Shown here: positions 62,695 to 64,000 of the stretch, piece by piece
Numbering within the stretch: the first letter of the stretch is position 1
How the letters are laid out: every line of letters starts with the position of its first letter
NCBI RefSeq assembly: GCF_009834915.1
Contig: NZ_WVHS01000002.1
Coordinates: forward strand, 1,202,720-1,266,719
DNA length: 64,000 nt
Direction: 5' to 3'
Origin: Hufsiella ginkgonis
Lineage (GTDB): Bacteria > Bacteroidota > Bacteroidia > Sphingobacteriales > Sphingobacteriaceae
Notes under the pieces: model-generated
Told to the model about the DNA's origin: nothing
The model's database searches: none
What the model saw: only the letters and a program-made list of their open reading frames with translations
Made by a program: the position numbers and the translations under genes

Positions 62695-63222
62695 ATGAAA
62701 AAAACTGTCCTCACCTACGGCCTCATCGCCGGCATTTTTGTATCCGCGTTCATGGTAGTCTCCATGGCCTTCGCCGACCACAGCAACATGGTAAACGCCA
62801 TGCTGGTAGGCTACAGCTCTATGATCCTTGCATTCTCGATGATCTTCGTCGGCGTAAAAAACTATCGCGACAAGCAGAACGCGGGCCTGATCTCGTTCGG
62901 ACAGGCATTAAAACTGGGGTTGCTGATCGCGCTGGTAGCTTCTACCCTGTATGTGATCACGTGGGCCATCGACTACCACTACTTTCTCCCCGATTTTATG
63001 GATAAGTTTACCGCCAAGTCTTTGGAGAACTTTAAAGCCGAAGGACATACCCCGGCCGAGATCAGCGCAGAAGCCGCCAAGATGGCCGAATCGAATGAAA
63101 TGTATAAGAATCCCCTCTTCTTTGTCGGGATCACCTATGCCGAGATATTACCGGTGGGAATCATCATTTCGTTCATCACCGCGTTGGTGCTGATGAAAAG
63201 CAGCAAGAAAGCGGTAGTCTAA
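62695..63222 (+). CDS. DUF4199 membrane protein
   Basis: The protein has 175 residues from the ATG at 62695; an upstream in-frame TTG at 62671 would add eight residues ahead of an otherwise typical MKKTVLTYGLIAG start. It has about four transmembrane helices, with the soluble loop ESNEMYKNPLFFVG between helices 3 and 4. DUF4199 has no known function. It probably shares a regulatory unit with the LuxR-type gene. Confidence 0.88.
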   Translation: MKKTVLTYGLIAGIFVSAFMVVSMAFADHSNMVNAMLVGYSSMILAFSMIFVGVKNYRDKQNAGLISFGQALKLGLLIALVASTLYVITWAIDYHYFLPDFMDKFTAKSLENFKAEGHTPAEISAEAAKMAESNEMYKNPLFFVGITYAEILPVGIIISFITALVLMKSSKKAVV

Positions 63223-63246
63223 CCTCGTTGTGATCAATATCTTCTT

Positions 63247-63414
63247 CGCCTCCGGCGCCTCTTCGCGGAAAAACCGGATGTATTCCGGCAACCTGAATAA
63301 TTGAACACGCATGCGGCAGTCTCCCCTGAAGCGGAAAGGCCCAGCAATCAAATTGTTGTTTACTTGTTTATTAACCGTGTGTTATCCTCCGCTGAGGATG
63401 AGGCGCCGGAGGCG
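63247..63414. repeat. Perfect 15-base inverted repeat enclosing 138 bases
   Basis: CGCCTCCGGCGCCTC (63247-63261) is repeated in inverted form as GAGGCGCCGGAGGCG (63400-63414). The enclosed stretch has no reading frame of note, but it has a small ATCCTC/GAGGAT hairpin near the right end. It could be a miniature inverted-repeat element or a long-range stem. Confidence 0.55.
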
Positions 63415-63474
63415 GATGAATCCTGACAAATGTTCTCCATAACCTTCCGGGTTACCATAGAAAACGCCGCGAGG

Positions 63475-63645
63475 CTACTTTCCAAACCTGTAAAACGTAC
63501 GGAAGCACTTAAAGCAGTAGTATTTTTGAACAGGCAACCAGAAAAGCAGCGTTTTAAGGATCGTTCCGCGCGAGATCCGCTCTACTTTTTGCCCGTTACA
63601 GGCGGGGCATACGCGAAAACGTTTGTCTTTATCTTTATCTTTCAC
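63475..63645 (-). CDS. Small zinc-ribbon protein (56 residues)
   Basis: On the minus strand a GTG at 63645 opens a frame ending at 63475. The product starts with a Lys/Asp-alternating stretch, then CPACNGQKVERISRGTI, a hydrophobic LLFWLPVQKYYC, and CFKCFRTFYRF. Two CxxC pairs about 30 residues apart form a zinc ribbon of a kind common in Bacteroidota. No ATG is in frame. The upstream promoter at 63674-63703 supports the gene. The role is unknown. Confidence 0.65.
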   Translation of the reverse strand: MKDKDKDKRFRVCPACNGQKVERISRGTILKTLLFWLPVQKYYCFKCFRTFYRFGK

Positions 63646-63657
63646 TTTCTCTAAGCG

Positions 63658-64000
63658 TTAATTGGGTAGTTTGCTAATATAATGAGAAGGTTGGTTTTCG
63701 CAATGCGTTAAAATTTCCTTTAGTAAAATATATACCCAGGTTACGGTTACGTGAACGTACGGTTTTCTCAAACTATGGGTTTGCTTGCAGGGCAAAAATT
63801 CTGCCAATTGTCACCGGCCAACCCGGCCCGGAATCTATAAGATGCCAGGGAAGAACGCCCGCGTTCTATAGCCATTTCACGGGCATTCTATGGACCAAGC
63901 ATAAAAGTTTGGGATCTATTATTTTGCCTGGTCCCATAACATTGCTTGATCCGGTGCATGCACGGGAAGGCCGTTCATTCAGGCGCAATCATCACGCATG
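63658..64000. other. 343-base right end of the window without a recognised gene
   Basis: Apart from the zinc-ribbon promoter I see no coding region, hairpin terminator or repeat that I can support. A gene could begin beyond the edge. Confidence 0.5.
63674..63703 (-). promoter_or_regulatory. Promoter of the zinc-ribbon gene
   Basis: On the minus strand TTG (63703-63701), exactly 19 bases, then TATATTAG (63681-63674), one base different from TAnnTTTG. The distance to the GTG start (63645) is about 28 bases. Confidence 0.45.

Noticed and set aside
63430..63654. 74-codon plus-strand frame with a hydrophobic end
   Set aside because: It is antisense to the zinc-ribbon frame, which has clear CxxC motifs and a promoter; the plus-strand product matches no family.

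Overview
The window looks like chromosomal DNA of a Bacteroidota bacterium, probably a Sphingobacteriaceae- or Chitinophagaceae-like soil or plant-associated species. The evidence is two SusC/SusD outer-membrane import pairs, a third TonB-dependent receptor, many secreted lipoproteins and DUF families typical of the phylum (DUF4397, DUF4199, DUF6520, DUF5777, DUF1080, DUF3472), a LytS/LytTR two-component pair, and promoters of the Bacteroidota type (TTG, about 19 bases, TAnnTTTG). The genus assignment is a guess.

Layout. 1-9.3 kb: the start of a dihydrolipoamide dehydrogenase gene, two secreted peptidase-like hydrolases (CocE/AEH type and M1), a GIN-domain (DUF2807) protein, an OstA-like protein, tRNA-Ile lysidine synthase and a Uma2-type nuclease. 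9.3-16.5 kb: a 2-oxoglutarate/Fe oxygenase, then siroheme sulfite/nitrite reductase, siroheme synthase and an Rrf2 regulator with iron-sulfur-type cysteines, a thiol peroxidase and small regulators. 16.6-25.9 kb: one tightly packed minus-strand operon holding most of the molybdenum cofactor pathway (moaA, moaCB fusion, moaD, moaE, moeA, a moeB-like gene, a mocA-like gene and xdhC) together with one molybdenum hydroxylase (IorAB type). 28-34.2 kb: a TlpA thioredoxin fused to a DUF3738-like domain, followed by SusC and SusD. 34.2-40.4 kb: a redox-type MauE membrane protein with a DUF6520 peptide, a full-length class I lanthipeptide dehydratase (LanB), a LytTR/LytS two-component system, and a 58-residue gene whose product reads as a class I lanthipeptide precursor. 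40.4-50 kb: secreted proteins, a TonB receptor and a very large ThuA/sugar dehydrogenase/cytochrome c fusion. 50-60.2 kb: a second SusCD pair, a Rieske/DUF5777/YceI operon and three carbohydrate-related proteins. 60-64 kb: an SF1 helicase, a membrane LuxR-type regulator with DUF4199, and a small zinc-ribbon gene.

The most interesting system is the 34-40 kb locus. It is a candidate lanthipeptide pathway with an easily missed precursor gene, its own two-component system, and no cyclase (LanC) or dedicated transporter in the window. Other points are a dispersed palindromic intergenic repeat (core TATGGCGYCATA) found inside two separate operons, probable leaderless transcripts for tilS and the helicase, and several genes of fewer than 60 codons. 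No tRNA, rRNA, CRISPR array or transposase was recognised.
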